Of a stretch of 64,000 bases of DNA, positions 43,680 to 52,485 are shown in pieces. Made by a program: the position numbers and the translations under genes. How positions within the stretch are numbered: the stretch's first letter is position 1; each line of letters begins with the position of its first letter. This stretch comes from Streptomyces parvulus (GTDB lineage: Bacteria; Actinomycetota; Actinomycetes; Streptomycetales; Streptomycetaceae): positions 124,001 to 188,000 of the forward strand of contig NZ_BMRX01000004.1 of the NCBI RefSeq assembly GCF_014648855.1, in the 5' to 3' direction. A model generated the notes under the pieces. It was not told the DNA's origin, did no database searches, and worked only from the letters and a program-made list of their open reading frames with translations.

Positions 43680-44661
43680 CCCCGACGGTGTCCTTCACCA
43701 TCGCCAGCGCCGCCCCCAGCGGGCTCGACCGGCCGCCGCTCACCGTGACGTCGCCCGCCTCCGGACAGCCGAAGACCACGGCCTTCTCCGGCCCGTCGAG
43801 CGCGTACAGCGGATCCCCGGGCCCGGTCTCCTCCAGGCGTACGTCCACCAGCAGAGGCCGGTCCAGGGAGGCGCCGGCGACCGCGCGCAGGCGGCGCGAG
43901 CGGGCGGCCGCGTCCAGGGCCGCGGCGGCGGTGCCCGCGTCCACCGCCTCCGCGCGCACACGCACCGTCGCCGGGTCCCAGCCCCAGGCCAGTGCGGCCA
44001 GCAGACGCACCTTGGTGGCGGCGTCCGCGCCGGACAGGTCGGCCGAGGGATCCGCCTCGGCGATGCCCCGCCGGCGTGCCTCGCGGACCGCGTCGTCCAG
44101 CGAGTCGCCCTCGGCGAGGCGGTCCAGGACGAAGGTCACGGTGCCGCCGGGGCAGGCGCGGATGGTCCGGCAGCCCATGCCGCGCAGCCCGGTCCGCGAC
44201 AGGTCGCCCGCGGGCAGCGCCGCCCCGGTCGCCCCGGAGATCCTGATCATGCTCCGCCCGGCGCGGGCGGCGGCGGCGAGGTCCGTCCAGTGGGTGAGCA
44301 GGTGGCTCTTGGTCGCCGTCACGACGTGGACGCCCCGGCGCAGCGCGGTGACCGCCTCCTGCGCGGCGAGCGGACGCAGCTCCGGCGAGGAGGGCAGCGC
44401 CTGTACGAAGACGGAGGCGCCGGTCCGGTCGAGCGTCGTCTCCAGCGGCTCGGGCGCGCTCCAGGCCGCGCGCGGCGGCACCGGCTGGCCGTCGTCGGCC
44501 GGCAGCCACTGGCCGGAGCCGGCCCGTACGGCGCGGACCACCGGGCGTACGCCGTGCAGACGGGCGAGTCCGTCCCCGTGCCGGGCCAGGTGCTCGACGT
44601 ACGCCCGGCCGACCGGGCCGTATCCGGAAAGGACCACGCCGGTCCGCTTCGCTTCGCCCAT
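43651..44661 (-). CDS. Homoserine dehydrogenase-like protein
   Basis: 336 residues. The N-terminal NAD(P) motif GYGPVGRAYVEHLA, the VVTATKSHLL segment, and the catalytic-domain signature EADPSADLSGADAATKVRLLA resemble homoserine dehydrogenase. The usual NGTTNYIL core is altered to PGGTVTFVLDRL, and there is no C-terminal ACT domain. The substrate may therefore differ from aspartate semialdehyde. It is outside any threonine cluster and is divergent from the DUF427 gene. Confidence 0.7.
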   Translation of the reverse strand: MGEAKRTGVVLSGYGPVGRAYVEHLARHGDGLARLHGVRPVVRAVRAGSGQWLPADDGQPVPPRAAWSAPEPLETTLDRTGASVFVQALPSSPELRPLAAQEAVTALRRGVHVVTATKSHLLTHWTDLAAAARAGRSMIRISGATGAALPAGDLSRTGLRGMGCRTIRACPGGTVTFVLDRLAEGDSLDDAVREARRRGIAEADPSADLSGADAATKVRLLAALAWGWDPATVRVRAEAVDAGTAAAALDAAARSRRLRAVAGASLDRPLLVDVRLEETGPGDPLYALDGPEKAVVFGCPEAGDVTVSGGRSSPLGAALAMVKDTVGVTADRTGFH

Positions 44662-44809
44662 CCGTCCGGACTCCCCTCGTCTCCTGCCCACCGGTCCGCC
44701 CGAGTGGCGCACGCACCGGATGAGATCACACCATCGGAAGGGTGGCGGTGTCCGGGCCCGCCGGCCGGCTCCGCCCCGAACCGATCCGAACGAGCAGAGG
44801 TGAGGACCG

Positions 44810-45565
44810 ATGGCGACCGAGCCCGTGCGGTATCCGAGTGCGATCGTGCCCGTCGGCCACGTGGAGCCGGTACCACGCCGGGTCCGCGGACACCTGGGCG
44901 GCCGCGCCGTCTTCGACACCCGGCGCGCGCTGTACGTGTGGGAGTGGCCGCCGTATCCGCAGTACACCGTCCCGCTCGACGACCTGGCCGAGGGCGTGGC
45001 GCTCTCCGCCGAGGGGGAGACCAGGACGCTGGGTGCCTGGCCCGCCCGGCGGCACGCGCTGCGCATGGGCTCCGAGGTCCGCGAGGCCGCCGCCTGGGTG
45101 TGGGACGAGGAGGCGCCCGCGCGGGTGCGCGGCACCGTCCGTTTCGAATGGGAGGCGCTGGACGGCTGGTTCGAGGAGGACGAGCCGGTCTTCGTGCATC
45201 CGAGGAGCCCGTACTCGCGCGTCGACGCGCTGCGTTCCTCCAGCCGCGTCCGCGTGGAACTGAACGGTGAGCCGCTCGCGGACGCCCCGCACTGCGTCAC
45301 CCTGTTCGAGACGGGCCTGCCCACCCGCTACTACCTCGACCGCGCGTACGTCGACTGGACGCGGCTCGTGCCCTCGGACACGGTCACCCGCTGCCCGTAC
45401 AAGGGGACGACGAGCGGCTACTGGTCCCTGCGCTCGGCCCCGGACGCCCACCCGGACATCCTGTGGACGTACGACTTCCCGACCCCGGCGGTCCACCGGA
45501 TCGCCGGGATGGTCGCGTTCTACGGCGAGCAGGTCGACCTCCTGGTGGACGGCGCGCCTCTCTGA
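44810..45565 (+). CDS. DUF427 family protein
   Basis: 251 residues containing two DUF427-type beta domains. The second is clearest in CPYKGTTSGYWSL followed by WTYDFPTPAVHRIAGMVAFY and the ending VDLLVDG. The N-terminal copy includes RRALYVWEWPPYPQYTVP. Function is unknown. gaggtg precedes the ATG. It is convergent with the DUF624-like gene. Confidence 0.82.
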   Translation: MATEPVRYPSAIVPVGHVEPVPRRVRGHLGGRAVFDTRRALYVWEWPPYPQYTVPLDDLAEGVALSAEGETRTLGAWPARRHALRMGSEVREAAAWVWDEEAPARVRGTVRFEWEALDGWFEEDEPVFVHPRSPYSRVDALRSSSRVRVELNGEPLADAPHCVTLFETGLPTRYYLDRAYVDWTRLVPSDTVTRCPYKGTTSGYWSLRSAPDAHPDILWTYDFPTPAVHRIAGMVAFYGEQVDLLVDGAPL

Positions 45566-45573
45566 CCTGGTCG

Positions 45574-46188
45574 TCAGTCCGTCGCTCCCTCCGGCGTGTC
45601 GCGCAGGTCGACGACGGTGGCGGCGAACGCCAACGGGCCCGGCAGCAGCGGGACCAGCACGGGTATGGACCAGGCGACCAGCGCGGCCGGCACCAGCGCC
45701 GCCGCCAGCAGCAGGGTGCCGCGCGGGCGGGCGACGGAACGCCGGAAGCCCTCACGGAGCGAGAGCCGGTGCGGGGCGGGCAGCGCCGTGGTGCGCAGGG
45801 CGACCACCGCGAGGCCCAGGGTGAGCAGTAGCAGCGCGGGGGCCATGAGGGCCGCCCCGGGCAGACTGGCGCGGATCAGCGCCGAGTCCACCAGCAGGAC
45901 GCCGGCGAGCAGCGGCACGGCCAGGCCGCCGGACAGTGAGCCCGGCGTCAGGTGGGCCCGCAGATCGGCCAGGTAGCCGCCGGCGCCGACGGGCGCCCCG
46001 GCGTCCGCGGCCCGGCGCAGGGTCGCGGACGCGGCGGCGAACGCGGCGGGCGCGGTGACGACGGGGAGGCAGGCGAGGCTGGTGAGCAGGCCCACGAGCA
46101 GCATGTCGGCGAAGAGGGTGAAGCCCGCCGGGAAGACCTCCCCGGGTTCCCGGCGGTCGCTCGGCGGCAGGGTCGGTGCCTGGGTCAC
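45574..46188 (-). CDS. DUF624-like membrane protein of the sugar ABC operon
   Basis: 204 residues with five to six hydrophobic helices. The N-terminal helix region FTLFADMLLVGLLTSLACLPVVT followed by a conserved loop resembles DUF624/YesL-type proteins, which are found next to carbohydrate ABC transporters. It starts four bases after the second permease gene and is the last gene of the operon. Its role in transport or polysaccharide sensing is not established. Confidence 0.65.
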   Translation of the reverse strand: MTQAPTLPPSDRREPGEVFPAGFTLFADMLLVGLLTSLACLPVVTAPAAFAAASATLRRAADAGAPVGAGGYLADLRAHLTPGSLSGGLAVPLLAGVLLVDSALIRASLPGAALMAPALLLLTLGLAVVALRTTALPAPHRLSLREGFRRSVARPRGTLLLAAALVPAALVAWSIPVLVPLLPGPLAFAATVVDLRDTPEGATD

Positions 46189-46192
46189 GGTG

Positions 46193-47029
46193 TCAGCCCT
46201 TCAGTCCGGAGGTGGCCATGCCCTGCACCAGGTAGCGCTGGAAGACGAAGAAGAACAGCACGATGGGCAGCACCGAGATGACCGACATCGCGAACATGGG
46301 CCCGTACGCCGAGGTGCTGGACTGGTCGACGAAGCTGCGCAGGGCCAGGGTGATGGTGAACTTCTCGGGGGCGAACAGGTAGATCATCTGCGTGAAGAAG
46401 TCGTTCCACGTCCAGATGAAGGTGAAGATCGCCGTGGTGATCAGCGCCGGCCGGCTCAGCGGAAGCGTCACCGACCAGTAGGTGCGGAAGGCGCCGCAGC
46501 CGTCGATGCGGGCGGACTCCTCCAGTTCGCGCGGCAGTCCGCGCATGAACTGGACGATGAGGAAGACGAAGAACGCCTCGGTGGCGAGGAACTTGGGCAG
46601 GATCAGCGGCCAGTAGGTGTCCACCATGCCGAGCTGGTTGAAGATGATGTACTGCGGGATGAGCACGACGTGGTGCGGGAGCATCAGCGTCGCCACCATG
46701 AAGGCGAACATCACCTTGCTCATCCGGAAGCGCAGCCGGGCGAACGCGTAGGCGGCCAGCGAGCAGGACACGACGTTGCCGACGACGGCGCCGCCCGCGA
46801 TCAGCACGGTGTTCCAGAGCAGCCGGGTCACGGGGACGCCGGACACGCCGTCGAGGGCGGTCGTGTAGTTCGACCACTCCAGGTGGCTGGGCCACAGGTC
46901 GAGGCTGGTCACCACCTCGTCGGCGGGCTTCAGCGACGTGGCCAGCAGCCAGGCCAGGGGGTACAGCAGGACGAGCAGGCCCACGACGGCGATCGTGTGC
47001 GGGATCCATCGCCTGGTGGTGAGGTTCAT
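46193..47029 (-). CDS. Carbohydrate ABC transporter permease (MalG-type)
   Basis: 278 residues, six membrane helices, and the EAA loop RELEESARIDGCGAFRTYWSVTLPL for docking the ATPase. It is a CUT1-family inner-membrane permease. The ATG overlaps the stop of the first permease gene by four bases (ATGA). No ATPase gene is present, as in most Streptomyces sugar importers that share MsiK. Confidence 0.9.
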   Translation of the reverse strand: MNLTTRRWIPHTIAVVGLLVLLYPLAWLLATSLKPADEVVTSLDLWPSHLEWSNYTTALDGVSGVPVTRLLWNTVLIAGGAVVGNVVSCSLAAYAFARLRFRMSKVMFAFMVATLMLPHHVVLIPQYIIFNQLGMVDTYWPLILPKFLATEAFFVFLIVQFMRGLPRELEESARIDGCGAFRTYWSVTLPLSRPALITTAIFTFIWTWNDFFTQMIYLFAPEKFTITLALRSFVDQSSTSAYGPMFAMSVISVLPIVLFFFVFQRYLVQGMATSGLKG

Positions 47030-47997
47030 CGTCCCTCCTCGTCCGCGTAGAAGACCCAGGACCTGGACGTCCTGAACAGGATCAGGGTGATGATGCCGAT
47101 GACGACGAGCAGCAGCCAGGCCATGGCCGCGGCGTAGCCCATGTGCGAGGCGGTGAAGCCGCGTTCGTAGAGGTAGAGGGTGTAGAAGAGGGTCGAGTCG
47201 GCGGGGCCGCCCTCGCCGCCGCTGACCGCGAAGGCCGGGGTGAAGACCTGGAAGGACTGGATCATCTCCAGGACCAGGTTGAAGAAGACCACCGGGGACA
47301 GCATCGGCACGGTGACGGAGACGAACTGCCGCCACCGTCCGGCACCGTCCAGCGCGGCCGCCTCGTACAGCTCGGGCGAGATCTGCTGGAGCCCGGCGAG
47401 GAAGATCACCATGGGCGCGCCGAACTGCCACACCGTCAGCAGGACGATGACGTAGACCGCGAGGTCCGGGCTGCCGACCCAGCCGCCGGTGTCGATGCCG
47501 ACGGAGCCGAGGATGTCGACGACCGAGCCGCCGTCGTTGAACAGCGCCCGCCACACCAGGGCGATCGTCATGCTCGCCCCGAGCAGCGACGGCGCGTAGA
47601 AGGCGGAGCGGTAGAAGGCGCGGCCCCGGCCGAGGTTCTTCAGGAGCATCGCCGCGCCGAGGGCGAGGAGCAGCTTGAGCGGGACGGCGATCACGACGTA
47701 CAGCAGCGTGGTGCCGACCGACCGCCAGAACCGGGGGTCCTCGGTGAGCATCTCCTGGTAGTTGCGCAGGCCCACCCACCGCGGTGGGTCGAACAGGTTG
47801 TAGTCCGTGAACGAGAGGTAGAGCGACACGGCCATCGGGACGAGGGTCAGCACGGCGGCGCCGAGCATCCACGGCGTGAGGAACACGTAGGCGGGCCACC
47901 GCTGTTCGCGGCGCCGGGCCCGCCGGCGCCGGGCCGGTGGCCGTGTCCCGGCCGGGCCGTCGGCGCGCGCGGGCGCCCTGGTCGACACTGTGCTCAT
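47026..47997 (-). CDS. Carbohydrate ABC transporter permease (MalF-type)
   Basis: 323 residues. An Arg-rich cytoplasmic N-terminus precedes six membrane helices, with the EAA loop PELYEAAALDGAGRWRQF. It pairs with the MalG-type permease encoded next to it. Four-base overlaps (ATGA) at both ends show tight translational coupling with the binding protein and second permease. Confidence 0.9.
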   Translation of the reverse strand: MSTVSTRAPARADGPAGTRPPARRRRARRREQRWPAYVFLTPWMLGAAVLTLVPMAVSLYLSFTDYNLFDPPRWVGLRNYQEMLTEDPRFWRSVGTTLLYVVIAVPLKLLLALGAAMLLKNLGRGRAFYRSAFYAPSLLGASMTIALVWRALFNDGGSVVDILGSVGIDTGGWVGSPDLAVYVIVLLTVWQFGAPMVIFLAGLQQISPELYEAAALDGAGRWRQFVSVTVPMLSPVVFFNLVLEMIQSFQVFTPAFAVSGGEGGPADSTLFYTLYLYERGFTASHMGYAAAMAWLLLVVIGIITLILFRTSRSWVFYADEEGR

Positions 47998-49331
47998 GAC
48001 CGCAGCTCCCGTTCGGCTTCGTCGATGAATTCCCGGGCCGCCGCACGCGGAGAGGCCAGGTCGTACATCACGCGGTGGTAGGCGCGCTTGAACGCGGTCT
48101 GTATGGCCACGTCGCCCCGCGGCGGTGCGGGAGGCGGAGCGTCCAGGCCGTACTTCTCCATCCGCTGCGCGTACTCGTAGATCTCCTTCTCCGCGCCTTC
48201 CAGGGTCCTGGCGACGCGGGCGGCGATCCCCCGGTTGGGCGGCGTGGAACGGGTGAAGCCGAGCACGTCCCCGGCCCGTTCGTCGTTGAGCAGGAAGTCG
48301 ACCAGCGCGGCCGCCTCCTTCGGATGTTCGCTGCCGGCACCGACCCCGAGGAGCATGGAGGGCTTGAAGTAGGCGCCCTGGCGCCCGTCGGCGGTGGGCA
48401 CCGGCGCGAAGTGGACCTGGTCGCCGAGCAGGGCCGTGTAGCCGGGGAACGGCGCGTCCCAGGTGAAGTCGGCGGCGGCGAGCCCGCGGCCCATCGGCGA
48501 CAGTTCGGTGGTGTTGGCCTGCGAGGTGTCCTCGGCCTCGGCGACCACGCCTTCGTCACGGAGCTTGTCGCAGAAGGTCCAGAACTCGGTCAGGTCGTCC
48601 TCGGTGAAGCCGAGTTCGGTCTGGCTCCGGTAGAGCTTGCCGCCGCGGCTGCGCAGCCAGTCTTCGAAGATGTCCTCGTTGACACCGTTGTCGTTGGCGC
48701 CCACCACGGTGCGTCCGTCGGGGGACTCGAGCCCCAGGTCGGTGATCCGGCGGTTGGCCCGCGCCCACTCCTCCCAGGTCCAGTCGGGCCGGGGCGTGGG
48801 GATGCCGGCCTTCTCGTAGACGGCGGAGTCGTAGGCGTAGCCGGTGATGCCGCGGCCCATCGGCAGGGCGTACTGCTCGCCCTCGTACAGTCCCGTGCGG
48901 ACGAACTCCTCGTCCATCTCGGAGGTGCGTATCGTGCCGTCCGCCAGGGCGTCGCCCAGGGGCAGGAGCGCGCCGCCGCCCGCGTACTGGGAGATCTGCC
49001 GGTAGTCGAGCTGGGCCACGTCCGGGATGCCGCCGCCGGCCGCCTGCGTGGCCAGCTTCTGCATGTACGAGCCGAAGTCCGCGTTGGAGGTGCGGACGGT
49101 CACGCCGGGATGTTCCTTCTCGAAGAGCTCGACGGCCTTCTTGGTTCGTGCGGCGCGGTCGTCGTTGCCCCACCAGGAGAACGTGAGGGTCACGCCGCCG
49201 GACGACACGTCGCCGGAGGAGGAGCACGCGCTGAGCGAGGCCGTGAGCGCGGTGCTGAGACCGACGGCGGCCGCGGCCAGGACGGCCCGGCGGCTCAGCG
49301 GTCGGCGCCGGCCGCTTCGGGGCTCGGGCAT
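47994..49331 (-). CDS. Sugar-binding lipoprotein of ABC transporter
   Basis: 445 residues. The N-terminus combines twin arginines (LSRRAVLAAAA) with the lipobox SLSAC, so it is likely a Tat-exported lipoprotein. The mature part is a CUT1 solute-binding protein: TLTFSWWGND, ELFEKEHPGV, QISQYAGGGALLPL and the Trp-rich region PRPDWTWEEWARA. It delivers an oligosaccharide or sugar derivative to the two permeases. ATG 49331 has ggaagg upstream. About 106 bases separate it from the cupin gene, so it may have a second promoter. Confidence 0.88.
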   Translation of the reverse strand: MPEPRSGRRRPLSRRAVLAAAAVGLSTALTASLSACSSSGDVSSGGVTLTFSWWGNDDRAARTKKAVELFEKEHPGVTVRTSNADFGSYMQKLATQAAGGGIPDVAQLDYRQISQYAGGGALLPLGDALADGTIRTSEMDEEFVRTGLYEGEQYALPMGRGITGYAYDSAVYEKAGIPTPRPDWTWEEWARANRRITDLGLESPDGRTVVGANDNGVNEDIFEDWLRSRGGKLYRSQTELGFTEDDLTEFWTFCDKLRDEGVVAEAEDTSQANTTELSPMGRGLAAADFTWDAPFPGYTALLGDQVHFAPVPTADGRQGAYFKPSMLLGVGAGSEHPKEAAALVDFLLNDERAGDVLGFTRSTPPNRGIAARVARTLEGAEKEIYEYAQRMEKYGLDAPPPAPPRGDVAIQTAFKRAYHRVMYDLASPRAAAREFIDEAERELRS

Positions 49332-49437
49332 GGGGGCCTTCCCAGGGGTTGCGAGGACGGATGGGCGGGAGCGGCGGGACGGCACGGGGCCCTCCCACCG
49401 GGATGCCACCGGCATGTCACCGGGGCGGGCGGTGCGG

Positions 49438-50166
49438 TCAGATGCCGGGGTAGACGGCCAGCCGGCCGCACATGCCGAAGCGTCCGGTCGCCGTGGGGCC
49501 GGTGGCGGACACCTTCGCGTCGGCCAGGTGTCCGTCGTCCTCGCCGCGCAGGGCGGCGAGCTGGGCCCGGGTGGCCTCGGCGGCGGCGTGTGCGCCGTCG
49601 GCCCAGCGCCGTCCCCAGTCGTCCAGGCGGGGCCGCACCAGGTCGGCCGCGGCCCGCCGGAACGCGGCCAGGGGTTCGGGGTCGCCGTTCTCGGTCGCCT
49701 CGCGCAGCTCCAGGAAGCGCCGCGTCGCCAGGTCGCGGCGGGCGCGCGCGACCCTCGCCTGCTCGTCCTCGGGGGCGTCGGACGGGATGCGGACGGCGTC
49801 GGCGTACGTGTCGGGGTCGGTCAGCCGGTCCTGGGGCAGGGTGAGGACCGCGTCGCCGGCCTCGGGCAGGCCGCTGTTCTGCATCACCACGGTGATCTCC
49901 AGACCGCCGTCGTTGACCAGGCGGTGGATCGTGCCGGGCGTGAACCAGGCGACCGTGCCCGCTTCCAGCGGGGTCTCCCGGAACCCGGAGGCGGTGAGGG
50001 TCTGCACCGTGCCCCGGCCGGCCGTGACGACGTAGCCCTCGCTGCACGTGAGGTGCAGGTGCGGGGTGCCGCCGCCGGGCAGGCCCTCGACGGTCGGCCA
50101 GTCGTACACGGTCAGGCGCGACACACCCACCGCGCCGGGGAAGCCGTCGTAGGCCGTGCTCACCAT
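49438..50166 (-). CDS. Cupin-domain protein
   Basis: 242 residues. A cupin barrel occupies the first 110 residues, with metal ligands in GTPHLHLTCSEGYVV (two His and a Glu) and the second motif PGTIHRLVN. A helical C-terminal region of about 120 residues is rich in Ala, Arg and Glu. In this position it may be a sugar isomerase-like or sensory cupin. ATG 50166 overlaps the preceding PmoA gene by seven bases and has gaggg at good spacing; GTG 50163 is possible. Confidence 0.75.
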   Translation of the reverse strand: MVSTAYDGFPGAVGVSRLTVYDWPTVEGLPGGGTPHLHLTCSEGYVVTAGRGTVQTLTASGFRETPLEAGTVAWFTPGTIHRLVNDGGLEITVVMQNSGLPEAGDAVLTLPQDRLTDPDTYADAVRIPSDAPEDEQARVARARRDLATRRFLELREATENGDPEPLAAFRRAAADLVRPRLDDWGRRWADGAHAAAEATRAQLAALRGEDDGHLADAKVSATGPTATGRFGMCGRLAVYPGI

Positions 50167-51083
50167 GCGAGTCCCTCCAGGTGTGCGGCGACCCGCGCGT
50201 GGTCCCAGGCCCCGTCGGCGACGACCACGCGGTAGGCGCGGGCCAGGGTCTCGCCGGGCGGGAGGACCAGTTCCTCGTGGAAGGCCCAGGACGGTGCGAC
50301 GGCGGCGAACGGGTCGCTGCGCACGAACCAGTGCGCCGGGTGGGTGCCCTTCTCTCCCAAGTGGTCGTTGGACGGGGCGTGTTCGAAGACGACCGTGGCG
50401 TGGCCGTCCCGTCCGTCGTGCTCTCCGACGTAGGCGAGCCATGGGGCCTGGGAGCCCATCGGGTCACCGTCGGCGGACTCGGCGGTGAACACCCGGCCGT
50501 CGCGGAAGGCGCGCGGGCCGCGCCAGAAGAGGCCGGTGTATCCGGCGGCGGGGCGGCCGTGGGTGGTGGGGCTGCCGAAGCGCAGGTCCTCGTCGCGCCG
50601 GTTGGTGATCGCCGACGTCCAGACGAGCGTCCAGCTGCCGGACTCGGGGTCGACGTCCCGTACTTCGACGCGGCGCTCCTCCTCGGCCCACAGCTCGCCG
50701 CCGTGCGGGTGCCACGTCAGGCGTTCGGCGATGACCGCGCGGTCGCCCGCGGCCTCGACCCGCTCGAAGGAGACGTGGGCCATCGAGCCGACCTTCTCCG
50801 GCAGGGCGAGGTAGCCGTCGCCGTGCACGTAGGTGTTGCCGCCCCACAGGTTCTGGCCGGACAGGTGGGAGGCGGTCAGCTGGAGGCCCTTGTGCCAGCG
50901 GTGGTCGTTGGGCCGGTAGTCGGTGACGACGCCGCCGGAGAGGGTGCGGACCGGGTGCAGGTACGGCTTGGGCGCCTCCCAGTCGGCCTCGGGCCGGTAC
51001 ACGCACGAGAACAGCTCGGTGCCGGCCGCCCCGTGGGCCACGGTGATCCGGTCGCCGTGGACGTGGGTCAGTGAGAGCGTCAT
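50160..51083 (-). CDS. PmoA family (DUF6807) protein
   Basis: 307 residues of the PmoA/DUF6807 family: LHPVRTLSGGVVTDYRPNDH, HRWHKGLQL, LLWGGNTYV-type (LWGGNTYVHG) and HPAHWFVRSDPF. Members are beta-sandwich proteins common in carbohydrate loci, probably acting on an uncommon sugar or glycoside. It overlaps both neighbours, by ATGA with the oxidoreductase and by seven bases with the cupin gene. Biochemical role is unknown. Confidence 0.82.
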   Translation of the reverse strand: MTLSLTHVHGDRITVAHGAAGTELFSCVYRPEADWEAPKPYLHPVRTLSGGVVTDYRPNDHRWHKGLQLTASHLSGQNLWGGNTYVHGDGYLALPEKVGSMAHVSFERVEAAGDRAVIAERLTWHPHGGELWAEEERRVEVRDVDPESGSWTLVWTSAITNRRDEDLRFGSPTTHGRPAAGYTGLFWRGPRAFRDGRVFTAESADGDPMGSQAPWLAYVGEHDGRDGHATVVFEHAPSNDHLGEKGTHPAHWFVRSDPFAAVAPSWAFHEELVLPPGETLARAYRVVVADGAWDHARVAAHLEGLAW

Positions 51084-52228
51084 GCCTGGTCCTCTTCCTC
51101 GGGGGTACCGGCGGGCGCCCAGCCGGGGGCGCCGCCGTGCAGTTCGGTGTAGTAGGGGTCGCCGGGGCCGATGTCACCCGCGCGCACGGTCGTGTCGGTG
51201 AAGGCCGACTTGTAGAGGGCGGTGACGAGTTCGAGCGTGCGCCGGCCGCCCGCGCCGCTGGTGGCATGGCGCCGCCCGTTCCTGATGTCGTCGACCAGGA
51301 CGCGCAGTTGGGCGAGGTGCGAGCTGGGCTCGTCGGCGCCGAAGTCGCGCCAGGCCGCCGCGGTCTCCTCGGGGACGCCGGGCGCGGGGGTGATGCGCCA
51401 GTCGGCGTTGCGGTAGCCGTAGAGGTGGGTCACCTCGACGGTGGCCAGTTCGCAGTCGATGCGTATCCGGCTGACCTCGTCGGGGCTGAGCACGCTGTTG
51501 ACCAGGGTGGCGACGGCGCCGTCGGCGAAGCGGACCAGGGCGGTGGAGACGTCCTCGGTCTCCACGTCGTGCACCAGGCGGGCGGCCATGCCGCGCAGCT
51601 CGGTCCACGGGCCCATCAGGTCGAGCAGCAGGTCGGTCTGGTGGATGCCGTGGCCCATGGCCGGGCCGCCGCCCTCGGTGGCCCAGCGTCCCCGCCACGG
51701 CACCGCGTAGTACGCGCGGTCCCGGTACCAGGTGGTCTGGCAGTGGGCGACCAGGGGCCTGCCCAGGGCACCGCCGCGCAGCAGGGCGCGGACGTGCCGG
51801 GCCGCCGAACCGAAGCGGTGCTGGAAGACGATGGACGCGTAGGGCGCCGCGTCGTCTCCCGGCTCTGCGGCCCCGACGGCGTCGTAGTCGGCCAGCGAGG
51901 GGCAGGGCGGCTTCTCGCACCACACCCAGGCGCCGGCCCGGAGCGCGGCGACGGACTGCTCCCGGTGCACGGAGGGCGGGGTGCACAGCACGACGAGGTC
52001 CGGACGCACCCGGGCGAGCGTCGCGTCGAGGTCCGTGGACGCGTGCGGGATGCCGAACTCGTCGGCGAACGCGCGTACCGCCTCGCCGTTCACGTCCACC
52101 GCGGCCACGATCTCCACCTCGCCGTCGGCGGCCAGTCTCCGCAGGGCGGGCAGATGGCTGGAGCGTGCGATGGATCCCGTACCGACCACCGCCGTGCGCA
52201 GGGGTGCGGGCGAAACGTGCGAAGACAT
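51080..52228 (-). CDS. Gfo/Idh/MocA family oxidoreductase
   Basis: 382 residues. The Rossmann motif VVGTGSIARSSHLPAL is followed by the family Lys motif VWCEKPPCPSLADY and the C-terminal alpha/beta domain with MGHGIHQTDLLLDLMG (catalytic His). Such enzymes oxidise or epimerise sugar hydroxyls with NAD(P). It is the first gene of the minus-strand sugar operon and is divergent from the LacI gene, with CAACGTTG sites in between. Confidence 0.9.
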   Translation of the reverse strand: MSSHVSPAPLRTAVVGTGSIARSSHLPALRRLAADGEVEIVAAVDVNGEAVRAFADEFGIPHASTDLDATLARVRPDLVVLCTPPSVHREQSVAALRAGAWVWCEKPPCPSLADYDAVGAAEPGDDAAPYASIVFQHRFGSAARHVRALLRGGALGRPLVAHCQTTWYRDRAYYAVPWRGRWATEGGGPAMGHGIHQTDLLLDLMGPWTELRGMAARLVHDVETEDVSTALVRFADGAVATLVNSVLSPDEVSRIRIDCELATVEVTHLYGYRNADWRITPAPGVPEETAAAWRDFGADEPSSHLAQLRVLVDDIRNGRRHATSGAGGRRTLELVTALYKSAFTDTTVRAGDIGPGDPYYTELHGGAPGWAPAGTPEEEDQA

Positions 52229-52330
52229 GCGGACCCTCTCGTGAGCCGGACGACGGGCACCGCGGGCACGGTGGCGATGTGCCGATGCGGGGCGGCGGGG
52301 ATTCGGGTCACCGGGCGCGAGGCACCTCGT

Positions 52331-52361
52331 AGCAACCGCTTGCTATCGTGTTCCAACGTTG
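52331..52361. promoter_or_regulatory. Operators in the LacI/oxidoreductase divergent region
   Basis: AGCAA-CCGC-TTGCT (52331-52344) and CCAACGTTGTA with core palindrome CAACGTTG (52354-52361). CAACGTTG recurs inside the start of the LacI gene (52548-52555) and just after its end (53555-53562). A CpG-centred palindrome is expected of LacI-family operators. They should control the sugar operon and the LacI gene. Confidence 0.55.
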
Positions 52362-52485
52362 TAACCGGCGTGCGTCCGCAAGGTCAACCCTCCGTCCGGA
52401 AAAGACTCGAGGCCTTTCCACACATGCTGACAAGCGGGCCGACGGGCACATAATCTGCGGAGACTCGGGGTGAGGGGGACGAGCG

